From CAXXIC01 sp964534355 (lineage in GTDB: Bacteria; Bacteroidota; Bacteroidia; Bacteroidales; UBA7332): a stretch of DNA of 15,040 nt. The notes below the pieces were generated by a model. That model made no database searches and had not been told where the DNA came from. It saw only the letters and a program-made list of their open reading frames with translations. Position numbers and translations under genes: made by a program. Location: the NCBI GenBank assembly GCA_964534355.1, contig CAZHNZ010000104.1:1-15040 (forward strand), read 5' to 3'. Below are positions 14,332 to 15,040 of this stretch, piece by piece; position 1 is the first letter of the stretch; each line of letters opens with the position of its first letter.

Positions 14332-15012
14332 ATGGAAACATTGATTCACTATCAGGGTGTCGATATTTACCGTCAGGACAACCTTGTTTTAAAGAATATT
14401 CATTTGGAACTTCGGAAAGGGGAATTCCTCTATGTGATAGGCTCTGTGGGTTCGGGTAAAAGTAGTCTTTTGAAGACCATTTATGCAGAAATACCTGTAA
14501 CAAATGGAACTGCATCTGTTTTGGAATTTGATTTACACCGGATAAAAAGCAAACAAATACCCCAACTAAGGAAGAAAATGGGTATTGTTTTTCAGGATTT
14601 TCAGCTACTGACTGACCGGAATGTATTTGAAAATCTGAAGTTTGTGCTTAAAGTAACCGGATGGAAAAACAAAGAAGAGATAAAAGCCCGCATCGACGAA
14701 GTTTTGGAACAGGTGAATATGAAAGGTAGTGGCGATAAGATGCCTCACGAACTTTCGGGTGGCGAGCAACAACGCATTGTGATTGCCCGTGCTCTGCTCA
14801 ATTCGCCGGCCATCATTCTGGCCGATGAGCCAACAGGTAATTTAGACCCGACAACCGGTGATCAGATTGTGACTTTATTGCAAAGCATTTGCGAAACCGG
14901 TACTTCAGTGATTATGAGTACTCACAATCACCGCTTTGTGAAAGAGTTTCCCTGCAAAGTGATGATTTGCAAAGATGAAGAACTGACAATATCGGAAGAT
15001 TCGTCTTTATAA
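14332..15012 (+). CDS. ftsE: ABC transporter ATP-binding protein, FtsE-like
   Basis: This 226-residue protein is a single ABC ATPase domain of the FtsE/LolD group. FtsE pairs with the membrane protein FtsX at the division site and uses ATP to switch on peptidoglycan hydrolases. All ATPase motifs are intact: Walker A GSVGSGKSS (37-45), Q-loop VFQDFQLL (Q88), signature LSGGEQQR (141-148), Walker B IILADEPT (161-168) with catalytic E166, D-loop GNLD and H-loop STHNH (H198). FENLKFVLKVTGW after the Q-loop resembles FtsE more than LolD. No ftsX is adjacent on the visible side. The gene follows hisIE by 35 bases, and a new promoter begins just after its stop, so the next gene is at least partly independent. 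LolD or another small ABC ATPase remains a possible alternative. Confidence 0.85.
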   Translation: METLIHYQGVDIYRQDNLVLKNIHLELRKGEFLYVIGSVGSGKSSLLKTIYAEIPVTNGTASVLEFDLHRIKSKQIPQLRKKMGIVFQDFQLLTDRNVFENLKFVLKVTGWKNKEEIKARIDEVLEQVNMKGSGDKMPHELSGGEQQRIVIARALLNSPAIILADEPTGNLDPTTGDQIVTLLQSICETGTSVIMSTHNHRFVKEFPCKVMICKDEELTISEDSSL

Positions 15013-15027
15013 ATCAATTAATTGTAT

Positions 15028-15035
15028 TAAATTTG
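15028..15035 (+). promoter_or_regulatory. Candidate promoter -7 box of the gene beyond the right edge (TAAATTTG)
   Basis: TAAATTTG, a full TAnnTTTG match, lies 16 bases after the ftsE stop and five bases before the window ends. The gene it would serve is not visible. Confidence 0.45.
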
Positions 15036-15040
15036 CACGA

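Overview
This window looks like ordinary core chromosome from a member of the Bacteroidota, most likely order Bacteroidales. Several signs agree. Many genes are preceded by the TAnnTTTG -7 box of the Bacteroidetes primary sigma factor rather than TATAAT, and Shine-Dalgarno sequences are largely absent. The ribosomal protein S16 carries a long Ala/Glu/Lys tail. A TonB-dependent receptor has the RRWSRKRY-type N-terminal leader that I associate with Bacteroidales receptors. A small HAD phosphatase resembles the Bacteroides thetaiotaomicron BT0820 type. The species cannot be named from this sequence. I see no tRNA, rRNA, CRISPR array, transposase, integrase or phage gene.

Layout. Positions 1-2443 (minus strand) hold a replication and cofactor cluster transcribed leftward: dnaN, a DnaQ-like exonuclease with an ExoX-like C-terminal domain, then coaBC, which is cut by the window edge. 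Divergent from it (2699-4705, plus) is a BtuB-like TonB-dependent receptor with a strong terminator. A DEAD-box RNA helicase with an unusually long, repeat-containing leader follows (4926-6206, plus). It converges on a leftward operon (9543-6203, minus) made of recR, a HAD hydrolase, a family 2 glycosyltransferase and an MFS exporter. Helicase and exporter share a TTAA stop-codon palindrome inside the loop of a two-way terminator hairpin. Next is rpsP (minus), with its own promoter and terminator, then a divergent TetR-type regulator (10707-11486, plus). Leftward again come gdhA (NADP-type glutamate dehydrogenase) and a small RlpA-like protein. Divergent from gdhA are hisIE and ftsE (plus), and a promoter for the next gene sits at the right edge.

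How the genes relate. dnaN and the exonuclease suggest DNA replication or repair, and recR is recombinational repair. GdhA makes glutamate from ammonia and HisIE catalyses two early steps of histidine synthesis, so the right part leans to nitrogen and amino-acid metabolism. FtsE, the RlpA-like protein, the glycosyltransferase and the receptor all act at the cell envelope. No single new system ties the window together. The most curious items are the TetR-type regulator with an apparent second helix-turn-helix at its C-terminus, the helicase leader with a 14-bp direct repeat, and the TonB receptor leader peptide. Promoter, terminator and domain calls come from reading the sequence by eye, without database searches.
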